A DNA stretch of 56,449 nt from Bremia lactucae. Taxonomy: Eukaryota > Oomycota > Peronosporomycetes > Peronosporales > Peronosporaceae. Under the pieces are notes generated by a model. The model did not search any database. It had not been told where the DNA came from and saw only the letters and a program-made list of their open reading frames with translations. Where the stretch lies: assembly GCF_004359215.1 (NCBI RefSeq), contig NC_090616.1, forward strand, positions 651,219 through 707,667. The letters run 5' to 3'. Of this stretch, positions 21,551-31,521 are shown in pieces. Both the position numbers and the translations under genes were made by a program. The number at the start of each line of letters is the position of its first letter. Within the stretch, counting starts at the first letter, position 1.

Positions 21551-21996
21551 TGTAACGGGGCACTACGACTTTTACTGATTCAGTACAAGTCCACTTCGCA
21601 CTGCTTCAGTTGCGAGTGGTGCCTTACGTCACTTAACGTACACTAGTACGTGCATAGGTAGACAACTCTTTAAGACAACTACCTTAACGAGGGTTTAATG
21701 AAAACTGTATTAATATAATTAAGTTTCCCTTCTTTTTATATGTTAATGCTAACTTAACTATAAACTTATACTAAACGTGTAATTGAAATCTTATCTGTCT
21801 CTCTCTCTCTTTGTTTACGTTTTCAGCTGATTAGTTTGCGGAATAAATAGAAACAACGGCTTATACCTCTTTATGTGTAAGATTTCCAAGCATTACTATA
21901 TAAAGTAATATTCTCCAGATATTATCTACCTTTTAGATAATATATTAATTATCAACCTTTAAGTGTTAATTTCATGTAGCGATACACCCCGTTACA
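21551..21996 (-). repeat. Family A LTR (3' LTR of the 21551-30195 element)
   Basis: 446 bp. A polypurine tract abuts it on the right, so it is the 3' LTR of the minus element to its right. Its outer edge cuts the plus element on the left 10-20 bp short of where that element's own polypurine tract should be. The same junction recurs, inverted, at 46955/46956. Confidence 0.9.
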
Positions 21997-22010
21997 TCAC
22001 CCCTCCCTTA
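21997..22010 (-). other. Polypurine tract, family A
   Basis: Minus-strand TAAGGGAGGGGTGA directly before the 3' LTR. It fixes the direction of the element and hence that aORF-A (plus here) is antisense. Confidence 0.75.
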
Positions 22011-22113
22011 AATGACAATCACTCTGACTGTAATTGGATGGAGTTGTCACTATGTGACCATTTAATTTTAAATGATGTTAATTGGTCAGAACCATCATTT
22101 TAAATTCAATCGC

Positions 22114-22917
22114 ATGAAGAACAAATCCATGCGGAGTGCTGGTAGTGCGGCGCCTTCGGTTGCGGTTCATGCTGCCGCAGGTGACGCACTATGTCTCTTG
22201 CGGCAGACGGAACGTCTGCCGTAGTATCTTCCACTTGCACAACACTAGATGTTGCGAGTGCACGTGGTGATTCACCACGTGAATTTGACCCATCTTTGGA
22301 AGTCGACTACGAATGCGAGTCGGACGAAATGGCCGACTCAGGGAGAACGTGAATTTGACCCATCTTTGGAGGTCGACTACGAATGCGAGTCGGACGAAAT
22401 GGCCGACTCAGGGAACAGTTGCCTGATAGACGTCAGGCGGCTGACTATGAGCCTTCGAATGAGAGGGCTCATTCTGATAGAGAGTAAATAGTTTATTTGG
22501 ACCCGACGATGAGGATGATCCCCCATCGCCCATTCGATCTCCTATACGGTCACCTGCAAGTGTTTCTGTGCAAGGTGATGACGATGGCGTAAGCCATCGC
22601 AAGAAAAGTTCTTGTGGTAGCTGCTTCAGTGGATACCACTCAGGGGAGTGCAGACAATAAAATGTCTCATCTCGCCCCGGAAAAGAAGCCATGGCTTTTA
22701 CTCGAACGACTAACCAATAGCTTGCCTGGAGAGACTGTTCCTCACAAATAATATCCCTTTTTGCAACAAAGCTGTATGGCCTGATCCCAACGCGAAGAAA
22801 TTTCGAACTCAGGAAGATTTTTATCTCGATGCTTTATTCAAGCAGCAATGGTATAGTGGAAACAATAAGCGAGATAAAGTCTCGCTTTTGCAAGCGAGAG
22901 TAGCACTAGATCATTAA
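22114..22917 (+). pseudogene. aORF-A copy at 22 kb, broken by a 70-bp tandem duplication
   Basis: Starts MKNKSMRSAGSAAPSVAVHA near 22114, then 'REFDPSLEVDYECESDEMADSG', which is duplicated by a 70-bp tandem repeat (22279-22418) that shifts the frame. Downstream it keeps 'MSHLAPEKKPWLLLERLTNS' around 22660-22720 and ends early at 22917 because a deletion removed its C-terminal third together with the integrase C-terminus and chromodomain. Copies at 34 kb and 46 kb share both defects. Confidence 0.6.
22279..22418 (+). repeat. 70-bp tandem duplication in aORF-A
   Basis: Two adjacent 70-bp units beginning GTGAATTTGACCCATC at 22279 and 22349. The same duplication is at about 34267-34406 and, inverted, at about 46085-46230. 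It is absent from the copies at 21, 31 and 47 kb. 70 is not a multiple of three, so it breaks the ORF. Confidence 0.88.
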
Positions 22918-23700
22918 TTTTAAATGAATGAACATTTGCTCTTCCATATTTGTCTGCATTCCATTTCTGTCGGTCCGCTGCGTCAGCAATGGAATCCTGA
23001 ACGAAACGGATCATTGATTCTCGAGTTAGCAGAAACTCTTCCGCTAACTCATTTGTTTTGTCTTTTTCAGTACGCTTTGTGCGTACTGCCGTGAGTTAAT
23101 TCTCATCTTCGCCATCGATATCACTCGCGTCGTTGTTAACTTCGACGCATGATGAGCATGAGCCAGAATTGGATTTGCTCGTGCGAGTCCCCCCCCCCTT
23201 TAAACTAGAGGGTTCTTCTAATTGGGTGGGTATGCGAGGATGGCGTAAGCCATTTACGAAGAACGATGTATGCGTTGTAGACGCATGCACCGAGTTATTG
23301 ATGGCGAATTCGACCATCGGTAAAAACTCGCTCCAATTTGGATACGATTGGACGTAACCTCGAGTATCGCTTCGAGGACGCGATTTACGCGTTCTGTTTG
23401 ACAATGCGTTTCTGGGTGATCGAAAAAAAAATGTTGACACCGTCAGCCGTGTTCCGAGAGATCGGAACGCGGATTGCCAGAACTCAGCCGTGAACCGTGA
23501 GTCTCTATCCGAGACTAGTTCACTGGGTAGACCGTGGAGTTTGAATACCATGTAGATAAAAAATATGGCACAGCCCGGAGCCGTGATCACCTCTGGTACT
23601 GCAGCAAGATGTACCATCTTGCTGAATCTGTCTACCAAAACAAGGATTCCATTGTTGTTGGGATTGGCTTTGGGAATTCCGAAGACGAAGTCCATAGATA
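22918..23700 (-). pseudogene. Family A integrase core (minus), 3' part
   Basis: Carries SMDFVFGIPKANPNNNGIL, LVDRFSKMVHLAAVPE, LPSELVSDRDSRFTAEFW and the end of the core (VEFAINNSVHASTTHTSFF). A frameshift follows 'LTVSTFFF'. The reading stops at 23700, where a LINE fragment interrupts it; it resumes at 25621. The C-terminal domain is deleted after 'ANVHSF'. Confidence 0.82.
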
Positions 23701-25620
23701 CTCAATTTTTGCCCTTACTTTTTCAGTGTTGAATTTTATTTAATCTGGGTATATTAAAAGTCCAAATAAAGGCCGGAACCTTTAGGGGAGCAAGTAAAAG
23801 AGGTAATTGATGAGCATCAGAATAAAATGCCTCAAAAATCCATCTGCGTAGGGAAATCGTTTTTCTGAAGATCTGCGTACTTATGAAGGTCTAAGGCATA
23901 TCTTTCCCATCTAATGCAATAATGCTCTCGTGGAGTTCCTCGAGAAGCGATTCTATGATGGCTTCAAGATGTGGTACAGGCGGGCACGAACACTTAGGGG
24001 ACGGCTCCTGGTTGCCCAAACGATGGTGCTTTCCCGGATGTGGCATTATACACAACATGTGTCGCTCCCAGTACCAGTAGTGAAGAGATGGCAGTCGATG
24101 CTGAACCGGTTTGTGCTCAGTCGTAAGTACGATCGCGAGGCATCGCATATCCAGCTTATTCCACGCGAATTCTTGCACCAACGACGCAGTGACGGTGGTC
24201 TTCAGATTCCGTGTCTGGAGGCACATCTGAAAAAACAGAGGCTTCAGCTCGTGCTGCAGTTTGTCAGCGAGGCGGGTGCTTCCAATGTTAGAACCTGGAC
24301 AACAGCAGGTACCGAACTGCTCAAATTAGTAGTTCCACCCACGGGTGGATACGGCGCTCTAGACTTCCTCACGATCTCTCCGCTTCGGCATAAAGATATG
24401 ATAAAGTGGAAAAAATTTTCCCATTGGTGGCGAACGACTTGGATTTGGTGGTACAAGCTGCGGTGGGAAATCACGTGGAAAGATCTTCCTTTGAGTGAAC
24501 GCGCTTGGTAGGGCCTTCGGCAGCCGATCTGGTTCAACTTTGACGCGGAACTTCACTACGAGAAGACACCACGGAACCCCATTAACTCAGCTCACCGTCG
24601 GTGCATTGGGATGGTTCCAGAACCCCAACGAAGTTTTCGTCTGCATGTTTCAAGAGTCTTCAACGTGCGTTCATTAGCTGACTTCATGCGCGAAGATTGT
24701 GCTTGGCCAACACAGCACGACTTTGTGGAGCGGCATATTGACTTCACGCTCGAGTATATGACTCTTGGGAAACAAATCAAGTGGCTGAAAGTGCTATACA
24801 CCGAAGCCACGCAGATCGTCGAACGTCTGAGAGCGCGGGACGTTGTGAGGCAAGCCCCGCTGACTGGAAGCGGAGGAAGTGTTACACTACCGCATCTGGG
24901 ATGCACGAGCGGCGACAAAGTGTTCCTGATTCCATCGATCCCGCGACGAGCTATGCTTCGTGTGGTCTGGTCGCCACCGCTACCAACGAAACCGCACCCG
25001 ATGACTATACACTCGCAACGTGTGAGTGAAGAGCAGATCAAGTCAATCGTAAATTACAGCAAGCATTTGCGAAAACTATTGCTGCCAATCTTCGAGGACC
25101 TGCAATTTCGTCTTGCGTTCCGTCTTCTGCCTGTACGAGCTCGGTTCTGGTTCCTGGAAGCTCTCCAACCACGCATACAATACTGCGTGCGTCACGGGTG
25201 CGATGCCATTGAGACGGAGAAACATTTGTTCTTTGAGTGCACTCTTGCAGCACAACTGTGGAGTCAAGCGAACCAGCTGGTATTTCCGCTTTTCCATACG
25301 AGACCATCTTGGGCTAACATCGCCTTGGCCACGAAATTGCCCGTGCGTAATGAGTGGGATGACTGTGCTGGAGTCGTCCATGACGTTTGGCACACACTCC
25401 GCGCTGTCACACTTCACTTCATTTGGTCTGATCGAAATCGTTGCCTATTTGACGGACAAGAGCCGACTCCTTTGCTCCCTGCGCTCCAAGTGATCTTCAC
25501 AACGTTCTCGGCACACCTTCGGTTCTTCGATAGACGCTTCTACAATAATGATGAAAAGCTAGCCATGAAACGAACTGACTGCCTTGCTGCTGCGAGCATT
25601 TCTTTACAAGGCAAAGGTAC
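23701..25620 (+). mobile_element. Non-LTR retrotransposon (LINE) fragment inserted in integrase
   Basis: A 1.92-kb insertion that splits the integrase between '...catagatac' and 'ggactgcc'. It holds the C-terminal part of a LINE ORF2. The shared bases at the edges are at most 'AC', so there is no normal target-site duplication. The right end stops inside coding sequence without 3' UTR or poly(A). It is therefore truncated at both ends. Intact integrase copies at 35.68 kb and 44.82 kb lack it. Confidence 0.85.
23930..25620 (+). pseudogene. LINE ORF2 C-terminal region (RT thumb to zf-RVT)
   Basis: One frame with a single in-frame TAG at 24509-24511. It includes the region after the RT catalytic core (MWYRRARTLRGRLLVAQT, LSRMWHYTQHVSLPVP, LNRFVLSRKYDREASHI, SDGGLQIPCLEAHLKKQ) and a C-terminal cysteine/histidine motif (CVRHGCDAIETEKHLFFEC) typical of the zinc-binding domain after RT in LINEs. 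The catalytic RT motifs and any endonuclease lie upstream of the truncation. The frame reads through into antisense Gypsy sequence after 25620. Confidence 0.82.
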
Positions 25621-27294
25621 GGAAACAACGGACTGCCAACATTCTACTGGAAGTGGGAGAGATTGGAGAGGTGCACGCGATGGAGGACTAGGCTTCACCC
25701 GTTGACATGCCTCGCAAAGATCGAGATGTACTTGCGCACGAACTGATACTGGCGGGGCCAATATAAGTCGCGACTTACTGTAAGGTAAGTCTTATCACGT
25801 CCACAATGTCCACTTGTTGGTGCATCGTGACAGTCATACATGACGCGCAAGCGCAAATCGTTGTGAGTTGGGACGACGACACATGGGGTGTCTCCGGTAA
25901 CGGCTGTTTAATACAATTAGCCGTTACGTGTTGTGTGTCGATCAGATGACGATCGATATAAAGCCGGTAGATCTTTATAAGATTTATCGGATGGATTCCT
26001 TAAATGATCCATCAAACATAGAAGGTCCTTATCTTCTTTGTATGCTTTCTTTATGTCATCAACTAAGGTTGATGACGGAACACTCGTAGTGAGTGTTGCA
26101 ACAGTAAGATCACTTTCACTGTTGGGGTGCACTGCTGACTCGAAATCGGGTCGGCGTGATAACGCATCAGCGAAGACATTAAGCCGTCCTGGTTTATATT
26201 CGACGGAGAAGTTATACTCCGCGAAGAAAGACAGCCACCTCGCCATTCTTTGCGAGAGGTGTGGGCTATTTACGGCCGTGCGTAATGACACATGGTCCGT
26301 ATATACGATAAATGGTCTATCTCCTTTGAGGAAGACCCTAAATTTAGCCAATGAATATTTCATGGCAAGGAGTTCCTTGTCATGCACTGGATAATTGCGT
26401 TCAGCTGGTTGCAGCTGACGCGATTGGTAACAGACGACGCGCTCCGCGCCATCTGTATCGTATTGCATTAACGCACAGCCGATTGCGAAATCGCTGGCGT
26501 CACAGACCACATGGAATGGTCTGTCTTGATCCGCAATCGCCAATATGGGCGATTGCATCAAGCTTTGCTTGATTCCTTCAAATGAACGCTGACAATCAGC
26601 GTTCCATAACCATTTCTCGTCTTTTTCAAGAGACGAGAGAGATGAACTGTCATCTCTGCATAATTGCGAGAGTACTTGTGCAAGTGCGCCGCTATAAACA
26701 AAGGAACCTTTTAAGACCCTTGACGTCGACTGGAACTGGCCAGTCGGTGATTGCTTTGATCTTTTCGGGATCAGGGCGTACGCCGCGTTTACCAACGATG
26801 CATCCAAGAAGTGGTATTTCGCTTGCAGCGAATATACACTTCTTGAGATTTGCATACAACTTATGCTTTCGCATAAGTGTAAGAACCTGACGAACGTGAG
26901 TTTTATGAACTTCCACGTCCGTCTTACCGTCCATGGCCCGGCTATGGACGAATACATCGTCGAAATAACTCGGTGCGAAATCCCGCACCGGTCTCAACAG
27001 ATTTGTTACACATCTGTTGAATGTTGCAGGGGCGTTACTAAGCCCCTGAGGCATCACTAGCCATTCCCAGAGCATACCACTGGGGGTGCTCACTGCTGTG
27101 TACGGGATGTCCCGCTCACGCATAAGGATTTGATAGAACCCATCCATCAGATCCATAGAAGAAAAGATAGTACTCTTAGACATACCGTCTATGATTACGT
27201 CTTTTCTCGGTATCGGCGTTTGAGCCGGTATCGTTGCAGCATTCAGTTTATTGAATGCGTGCACTATCCGCCACCCTCCTGTGGCCTTTCGCAC
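25621..27294 (-). pseudogene. Family A RT, RNase H and integrase N-terminus (minus)
   Basis: RT (27294-26692) is the best preserved in the window: RKATGGWRIVHAFNKLNAA, TPIPRKDVIIDGMSKS, SSMDLMDGFYQILM, LVMPQGLSNAPATFNR and the active site SYFDDVFVHS. RNase H follows (RPFHVVCDASDFAIGCALM, TDHVSLRTAV, VEYKPGRLNVFADALSRR), then the connection and integrase zinc-finger region up to 25621. One frameshift separates RT from RNase H near 26690. Confidence 0.88.
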
Positions 27295-28785
27295 ACCCAG
27301 AGCAACGTCAAGAAAATTTGCAATCTCTTGACGAAAGTTGCTCCAGCCACACAGTCATTATGTGTCTGCACCTGGCGATGAGGTATCCCTCATCACCTTG
27401 AAGTTAAAAGTGACAATGATTTGTCACATAGAGCTCTCGTGGACTGTGAGGCGTCGAATAACTTTATTTATCGCCAGTCGCTAGAGGGGCGTAGGCTCAA
27501 TATTCTGAGTGCGACATCCTTTAACGAAGATGGCGGTGCGTCTAGCGACAGGCGCATCGATAACAGTAATGAAACGCGTAGTGAGATTTGACTACACGTT
27601 AGAAGATTTACAGTATGATGCTGATTTCATCGTACTGGATTTGGATGACAATTTGATGTCATCGTAGGTTTTCCTTGGCTCAGAAAGTATGAGCCAAGAA
27701 TCAGCTGGCAGCATCGATCCGTAAAGATGCCTGCCACTTGTTCATAAGATGGCCATCTGATTAACGTCATGAACGTCCACAAGCGTGTGTATGTACTACG
27801 AGTGAGTGCGATGGCCTCACTGGTGGTACGGTCGTTAGTACAACTGCACAAGATCACAGTGTGATTACCAATCACAGTGTGGAGTCATCTGCCGGCGGCT
27901 GTGTTATTGCACAGGCAGCGCCGAAGGTCCACCACTCGAAGAGGTCGAGTGGATTGAGACATGAATGTACGCCTAGCGGGCGACATCCAAGGAAGATACA
28001 GGTTGTCCAAAAGGGACAACACGATGACCCTAGGTCGAGTAGAGAGTTGACCGTAGAGGACCCGACTGTGATTGCGCAATCACAGTCGGAAGGCGTTGAG
28101 AGAATAAGTCCCCACGTATATACATAAGGAGAAAGGTCCTCAAATAGTTAATGCTAAAGTGACTTGACTTAGCATCCCGAGTGATTAATCCCCCGGCAGC
28201 CTGTGGAAATAGGATCCCAGGAAGAAACGGAGAAATTGAATGTCTTGGTTGATGACATATCAAGAGTAGGCGCTTATGCTCTTAATCTGTATGCGCCTCC
28301 GACGTTAACTTCGGAGATAACTCAATTACCAACCCTAGATCCTAAACGCTTCTTGAAGATCTGCATAGTGGAAGAATCAAGCAGATCTGCGTACTCGTCA
28401 CAGAGAACGAATACGTAACCGATGTTCGGTCAGTGGTAATTTTGCAGAAAACGAACGGATTCTCAGCAGCTCATCGATGGACGAAAGTGTCCTGGATTTA
28501 GAGATATCCTACTCAATCCTGGGAGTCACTTAAACAAATCCTTTATACAAAGATTTAGTTAGATTTAGGGATGTATTCCCTGAAGTAGTTACATGCGAGT
28601 TGCCTAAGGATAAAGGCACTCGACATGAAATCGAGCTCAAAGCGGGCTCGAAGTACTATATCATGAAGCAGTGACCACTGCCTCGTGAACGAGTACTTGC
28701 GATCGATAAATTCTGTATCGATCGATTAAACTCAGGCCATGTAAGAAAGTCAACCTCCCCATATAGCTCTCTGACCTGGAATAGC
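27295..28785 (+). pseudogene. Inverted gag-end / protease / RT-start segment of family A
   Basis: This 1.49-kb segment reads plus inside the minus element. It encodes the protease region (VDCEASNNFIYRQSLEG at ~27439-27490, later VGFPWLRKYEPRISW), the protease-RT linker, and the start of RT ('VVTCELPKDKGTRHEIELK' near 28590-28650). Both ends meet minus-strand sequence that it should have continued (RT at 27294; gag at ~28800). The protease triad is Asp-Cys-Glu, as in the copy at 17.3 kb. Stops are present. Confidence 0.82.
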
Positions 28786-28799
28786 GGCCCGCCCCTACT

Positions 28800-29978
28800 G
28801 ACCCCGACCGTTTTTTAGATATAAAAAATATAGTCATTAGTTCTGATTTTATTTAAGGGAAAGGCGAAATGAGCTTTTCGGCGGTCCGCCTCGCTGTTGC
28901 GATTTCGCAATAACGTCAGACTCGCTACCGTTCACCTTTTTGGCATTCTGTCCATAATTACGTTTAGCACTTCTCGGTACTGGGCGTGAGGCACTGCACT
29001 CATGAGCGTAGTGACCTAAATTTTGACAGCGATTGCATCTCCGCAATCGCGTAGTGTTCGAAAAGCGAGGTCTCTCGCTTACGACGTAAGAGAGGTCCAT
29101 AGGTTCTCGACCTCCAAGCTCTTGTCGTCTCGGAGGACTATACGATGACAAATTAGCTTGAGCCTGTTTCAAACTAAAGTCTTCCTGTTCCGCAACGGAT
29201 ACTGCTTCTTCCAGCGTATCCAGTTCCAAGTGGAACCGGTAAATCTTTACGGGACCATCCGTAAGACCTTGCATGAACACCGTAATCAACGTGCATTCAT
29301 GAACTGGGTTGTTCGTGATACAACTCGCTAAGAGTCGGATATGATGGGCATAAGCGTGAACATCACGCTTGCCTTGCTTGAGTTTCAAAATTTCTGTTCG
29401 AGCTCTGTACTCAGCTATAGGCGGTTCAAACTTCTGTTTGAGCCGGCCTTTAAAAGCCTCTAGCGAGCCAAAATACATATGGGTGCGCAACTTGAGGCCT
29501 AGTGCTCAAGTTTTGGCACGACCTGATATATTCGATTGAGCAAATGCGACTTGCATTTGCTAGCCGACGATGTGACGAGCCTTAATGACGTCAAATTCGA
29601 CGAATCACCTTAAAAGGGAGTCCTCTTCGACTCCCTATACATAGAGATGTCTATCTTTAAGGTTCCCGGACGACGCGTATGCGTCATCCCAGGTACAGGG
29701 GTCTGTACCTGTTGTAACCTCAACAGTTCTGCCTGTTGAGAGCCTTGCTGATTCAGCAAGGCTACCTTCTCCTTCATCTCGTCAAGTTCATCTTGTATGA
29801 ACTTGACGATGGCTGAATGGAGGCCATCTCTGTCCAAATTGGACAGCATCGCCAAGATGGCATCGTTTCCTACGGCCGAACTCATTCGTTCGACCGCACT
29901 CCTTTCTATGTCACTTAGAAAGAAGTAGCTATCTCGCGAAGCGTGATGCATATTTCCATTATCATCTGACATGGCCAT
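28800..29978 (-). pseudogene. Family A gag (minus), best preserved copy
   Basis: From ATG at 29978: MAMSDDNGNMHHASRDSYFF, a helical region, then the core at 29490-28849 ('LEAFKGRLKQKFEPPIAEY', 'DVHAYAHHIRLLASCITN') and a full CX2CX4HX4C zinc knuckle (CNRCQNLGHYAHEC). It ends in a basic tail. One frameshift near 29500-29610 separates the two halves. Gag packages the RNA and forms particles. Confidence 0.85.
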
Positions 29979-30007
29979 GTTAGATGATAGAGCTGTGGTC
30001 CTTAAAC

Positions 30008-30026
30008 GGACTACGAAGTGCTACCA
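30008..30026 (-). other. Primer-binding site, family A
   Basis: Minus-strand TGGTAGCACTTCGTAGTCC, two bases inside the 5' LTR end. This is the clearest copy of the family A primer site. Confidence 0.65.
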
Positions 30027-30028
30027 GG

Positions 30029-30195
30029 TGTAACGGGGCACTACGACTTGTACTGCTTCAGTACAAGTCCACTTTGCACTGCTTCAGTGCAAATGGTGCC
30101 ACACGTCACTTCACGTACACAAGTAGTAGCAGAGGAAGACTCACTTTATAACACTTTAAAGAGGGATAAAAATAAATTTATATAATTAAATTCTT
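30029..30195 (-). repeat. Family A 5' LTR, truncated
   Basis: Only the ~165 bp nearest the primer site remain (ending TGTAACGGGGCAC... on the plus strand). At ~30195 it joins integrase-linker sequence of a plus-oriented family A element. Confidence 0.82.
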
Positions 30196-30560
30196 CTGTG
30201 GTCGGAAGATCCTGAAAACCGCGACGAGCTGACGACAGCTCATCATGAAGAGTGTGATACTTCCGTTCGTACTCCAAAATTGTTTACGCAGTCTTCGAAC
30301 GGTCTTCCAACCGTTCGATACGGTGAACCTGCACCATCTGCTCCAACGAGCGACGCTTACCGCGCTTCTGTTCAAGACCTCCTCCATTACATGTAGGTAG
30401 TGGTCGAGATTGTCGAACTTCACCTCTAGATCCGACACACATGTCTGGATCTAATTTTCCCTCCTCCACCACAACCATTGGTTGATTTTCACGAAAGTCA
30501 ACGTTTCCTTGTGGAACGTATTCTAAACCACCGTGATGAGGAACTGATTCAGTTGAATTC
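30196..30560 (+). pseudogene. Family A integrase-chromodomain linker (plus), chromodomain deleted
   Basis: Matches 19950-20290. It ends FHESQRFLVERILNHRD, the conserved run-in to the chromodomain. The next ~350 bp seen in the 20.3-kb copy, including the chromodomain, are missing, and the sequence jumps into the end of aORF-A. Confidence 0.7.
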
Positions 30561-31436
30561 TTGCACCGGTTGGAGTTCGCTTCTTAAACTTAACGCGGAT
30601 CGCGTTAAGTTTATGAAGCCAGGCTTCGCGTCCAATGTCTTTGACATTGCAAAAAAACATTCCAGGCCTGCATAAGCGAGACTTTATCTCGCTTATTGTT
30701 GCCACTATACCATCGATGCTTAAGAAAGTATCGAGATACAAATCTTCCTCAGCGCGAAAGTTCTTCGCGCTGGGATCAAGGCCATGTTGCTTTGTTGCAA
30801 TAAATAAGAGATATTTATTGTGAGGAGTAGTCTCTCCAGACAAGCTATTAATTAGCCGTTTGGGCAAAAGCCACGGCTTCTTTTCAGGGGCAAGACGAGA
30901 CAGTTAGGTGTCTACGCTCCCCTGAGTGGTACCCCCTGAAGCAGGGGTAACACAAGAACTTTTATGACGATGGCTTAGGCCATCATCATCACCACGCACA
31001 GAAATATGTGAGGTTGACGGCACAGGAGACGGTGCTGGCGATGAGGAATCATCCTCAGCGTCAGAACCAAACATGCTATAGCGAATGCATTTAGCATGTT
31101 TATAGAGATTGAGCCCCCTCATTTGAAGTCTCGTTGTCAGCCGCCTGACGACGATCAGGCGACTGTTCTGCTCTCCCCGAGTCGGCCATTTCGTCCAACT
31201 CGCATTCATAGTCGACCTCCAAAGAGGGGTCGCACTCACGTGGTGACTCACCACGTGCACCCAAAACATGTAGTATTGCAGGAGAAGAAGATACTACGGC
31301 AGACGAAACTCTGCCGTAAGAGACAATAATGCGCCACCCGCGGCTGCATGTACCGTAGCCGAAGGCGCCGCACAATCCCATACCGCATGGACTCGTTAAT
31401 TATGCGAAAAACATAAAAAATGATGGTTCTGACCAA
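30523..31436 (-). pseudogene. aORF-A: best preserved antisense ORF of family A
   Basis: Opposite strand to pol of the plus element whose 3' LTR is at 31522. N-terminal part 31381-31100 (GESPRECDPSLEVDYECE, then DEMADSGRAEQSPDRRQ). After one frameshift near 31110-31130, 31269-30904 gives MFGSDAEDDSSSPAPSPVPS and SVRGDDDGLSHRHKSS. A single in-frame TAA (30904-30906) follows, then the conserved C-terminal module: LAPEKKPWLLPKRLINSLSG, TTPHNKYLLFIATKQHGLDP, SAKNFRAEEDLYLDTFLSID, NVKDIGREAWLHKLNAIRVK. About 280-300 aa overall: an acidic, Ser/Pro-rich N-terminal half and a basic, probably folded C-terminal half. I recognise no known domain. Function unknown. Confidence 0.7.
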
Positions 31437-31510
31437 TCAACATCGTTTTCAATTAAGTGGTCTTAAAGTGACCACTGTGTTTAATGGTAGTCAGAGTGAT
31501 TGTTGTTTAA

Positions 31511-31521
31511 GGAAGGGGTGA
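31511..31521 (+). other. Polypurine tract, family A (plus)
   Basis: GGAAGGGGTGA directly before the LTR at 31522; confirms the plus direction of this 3' end. Confidence 0.75.

Larger units (their letters stand above)
21551..30195 (-). mobile_element. Family A Gypsy element (minus), rearranged
   Basis: An 8.6-kb minus-strand element. The 5' LTR (truncated, 30029-30195) is followed by primer site, gag, an inverted protease/RT-start segment (27295-28785), RT, RNase H, integrase (interrupted by a LINE fragment at 23701-25620), aORF-A, polypurine tract and 3' LTR (21551-21996). It is defective by frameshift, inversion, insertion and loss of the integrase C-terminus and chromodomain. Confidence 0.8.
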
